The notes beneath the pieces are model-generated. The model had not been told where the DNA came from. It ran no database searches and was given only the letters and a program-made list of their open reading frames with translations. Of a DNA stretch of 59,800 nt, positions 58,537 to 59,800 are shown piece after piece. Where the stretch lies: the NCBI RefSeq assembly GCF_000719705.1, contig NZ_JOHO01000042.1:1-59800 (forward strand), read 5' to 3'. The DNA comes from Streptomyces sp. NRRL S-350 (GTDB lineage: Bacteria > Actinomycetota > Actinomycetes > Streptomycetales > Streptomycetaceae). Position 1 is the first letter of the stretch. Every line of letters begins with the position of its first letter. Made by a program: the position numbers and the translations under genes.

Positions 58537-58944
58537 TCATCCCGGCGGCGGTTCCGTCCCGCCACCCGATTGCACGTCGGGTGGACGACCGTCGGACTCC
58601 GCGCCGCGCTGGTACCGCAGCACCAGTCCCACCCGCACCTCCAGGCTGCCTCCCGCGATCAGCCCGGTCGCGGGCTCCGCACCGCCGCCGTCCGCCTCGA
58701 AGGCGACCAGTACGCCCGGCGGCTCGCCGCACTGCCGCTCGACCCGCTCGCGCTCCGCGGTCGTGGGCGCCCGGAACACCGGGTCCTGGAAGGAAGCGGG
58801 GCAGCGGACGTACAGCGGGTCGGCGAAGACCAGCTCCAGGCCGTGGTGATAGGCGAGGTCATACCCGGCGGCGAGCCGCAGCTCGCCCGGGCGCCAGGAG
58901 TAGACGTCCCAGTCCCACCAGGACCCCTCAGGCAGTTCGATCAT
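58537..58944 (-). CDS. Hypothetical protein (135 aa)
   Basis: ATG 58944 overlaps the stop of the upstream gene (ATGA), so the two are co-translated. The sequence starts MIELPEGSWWDWDVYSWRPG and contains YDLAYHHGLELVFADPLYVR, CPASFQDPVFRAPTTAERER, then a Gly/Ser/Pro-rich tail. No known family. The 3' third has a decayed duplicate at 34340-34487. Confidence 0.75.
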   Translation of the reverse strand: MIELPEGSWWDWDVYSWRPGELRLAAGYDLAYHHGLELVFADPLYVRCPASFQDPVFRAPTTAERERVERQCGEPPGVLVAFEADGGGAEPATGLIAGGSLEVRVGLVLRYQRGAESDGRPPDVQSGGGTEPPPG

Positions 58945-59627
58945 TCGTGCGTGGGGTGGTCCGCCCGCTCGGTCCGGGGCTCCGGCCACCGCGGCCGCCC
59001 GCTCACCGCCTCCGCGATGGGCGGGTGGCGGACGGCCTCCAGCTCGGTGTCGGTGAGCAGGTCGGCGATCAGCGCCGGCGGCCCGAAGACCTCTGTGGCG
59101 CTGAGGTCATAGTTGGTGAGGACGAACCAGGAACGGTCCGAGGGCCACCAGTGCGCGGGGAACCGGCACCCCGACGGGTCGGCGTCATGATGGGCGAGCG
59201 CCTCGTCCAGGCGTCCACGGTGGGCCGCCACCGGCTCCGACAGGTACTCGATCGCCGCCACGGCGAAGCAGCAGGCCGTTTCCGGGCCGTCGGCGCTGTG
59301 CCGGGCGAGCACCTCCACCAGCCGTGCCAGGCAGGCCCGGTCCGGCGCCCCGAGCTGCGGGTACTCGACCTCGGCCGCCGGTCGAACGCGGTCGTCGAAC
59401 AGCAAGTACGACAAGGTGAACGGCCAGTCCGCGAGCTGTCTGTCGGCGACCGCGAGGGCATCGGCCCAGCGCACCCTCCGCCCGTCCACCCGCAGCGTGT
59501 GCAGGACCCAGCAGCGGTCGGCGAAGCCGTGCTCGGGGGCGGTCGGCTCGTAGCCCAGCACCGCGTCCCCGGCCTCCAGCAGCGGGCGGAACCCGTCCAA
59601 CCGGTCGTCGTCCGGCACCCGTTCCAC
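58941..59627 (-). CDS. Hypothetical protein (228 aa)
   Basis: GTG 59627 (VERVPDDDRLDGFRPLLEAG), RBS gagggga 5-11 bases upstream; the frame opens to 59765 without an RBS. Soluble protein with PTAPEHGFADRCWVLHTLRV, WADALAVADRQLADWPFTLS and HWWPSDRSWFVLTNYDLSAT. This looks like an uncharacterised actinobacterial family, possibly immunity- or SMI1-like, but I cannot support that. Its stop overlaps the next gene's start. Confidence 0.72.
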   Translation of the reverse strand: MERVPDDDRLDGFRPLLEAGDAVLGYEPTAPEHGFADRCWVLHTLRVDGRRVRWADALAVADRQLADWPFTLSYLLFDDRVRPAAEVEYPQLGAPDRACLARLVEVLARHSADGPETACCFAVAAIEYLSEPVAAHRGRLDEALAHHDADPSGCRFPAHWWPSDRSWFVLTNYDLSATEVFGPPALIADLLTDTELEAVRHPPIAEAVSGRPRWPEPRTERADHPTHE

Positions 59628-59769
59628 GCCCGCTCCCCTCGTCGGCGCCGAAAACCGGTACCCCGCGCCGGTACCCCTGGGCGAGGATATCGCCCAGGCG
59701 AACAGCCCAGTCCCTGCGTCGCCCCCGTCAACGCGCATGTGCCGCCCATCCACCCCTGCGTCCACTGCT

Positions 59770-59800
59770 CTTCCCCCTCCCCCTCCCCCTCCCCTTCCCC
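59770..59800 (+). repeat. Pyrimidine-rich repeat at window edge
   Basis: Four or more units of cccctc, running off the end of the window; possibly part of another minisatellite. Confidence 0.6.

Noticed and set aside
1..59800. tRNA, rRNA, integrase or transposase genes
   Set aside because: I looked for their signatures on both strands and saw none. A covariance-model or HMM scan would be needed to exclude short or degenerate ones.

Overview
The window is high-GC actinobacterial DNA. Strong G/C bias at third codon positions, many GTG starts, several short 5' gaps that suggest leaderless mRNAs, two DinB/DUF664 proteins of the mycothiol-dependent type and many small Sec-exported proteins point to the Streptomycetaceae (Streptomyces or Kitasatospora). 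The genus cannot be fixed from this sequence. I see no rRNA, tRNA, CRISPR array, insertion sequence or integrase. The region looks like accessory chromosome: many small units, each with its own regulator, separated by decayed genes and minisatellites.

Layout. 0-8 kb: a dnaK cut by the window edge, a PAS-PAS-GAF-PP2C phosphatase, a cytochrome P450, two small secreted proteins and two membrane proteins. 8-19.5 kb: regulator/enzyme units (SnoaL-like protein, LysR with a divergent SDR, a GCS2-type ligase followed by a 2OG-Fe(II) dioxygenase, a secreted CE1-type esterase behind LacI-type operator sequences, a flavin monooxygenase divergent from TetR, an FMN reductase divergent from TetR with a truncated MFS gene behind it, a GNAT). 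20-31.6 kb: a secreted HEYAE protein, a free-standing condensation-domain protein, a DesK/DesR-like two-component pair divergent from an MMPL exporter, a DinB protein, a decayed TetR gene and an ARMT1-like protein. 32-47.7 kb: three secreted proteins (two peptidoglycan-binding, one I36-like), a methyltransferase, a lipoprotein, a ROK regulator, a gamma-family PLP trans-sulfuration enzyme, an LCP cell-wall ligase, zinc-ribbon proteins, signal peptidase I, an XRE-cupin regulator, an alpha/beta hydrolase divergent from TetR, and a flavin epoxidase-like oxidoreductase.

47.7-55.7 kb holds the most interesting block, all on the minus strand. In transcription order it encodes a 158-residue protein with a Gly/Val-rich tail, an NB-ARC/TPR STAND ATPase, a 124-residue EACC1-like protein, a caspase-like peptidase carrying seven 42-residue TPR-like repeats, and a Ser/Thr kinase with a proline-rich tail. 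The last three are tightly coupled: a 2-nt gap and then an 8-nt overlap. This has the architecture of an NLR/caspase-type conflict (programmed-death or antiphage) module. An ATP-grasp gene lies 250 bp beyond it. 56-59.6 kb: DinB, a secreted L,D-transpeptidase and three small uncharacterised proteins.

Cross-cutting observations: similar dyads recur at unrelated loci (TTCTACA..TGTAGAA at 16.0, 38.8 and 42.0 kb; CGATACC..GGTATCG at 10.0 and 45.5 kb). Period 7-36 bp minisatellites fill intergenic gaps, often touching stop codons. One gene 3' end at 58.5 kb has a decayed duplicate at 34.4 kb. Perfect stem-loops mark most convergent gene ends.
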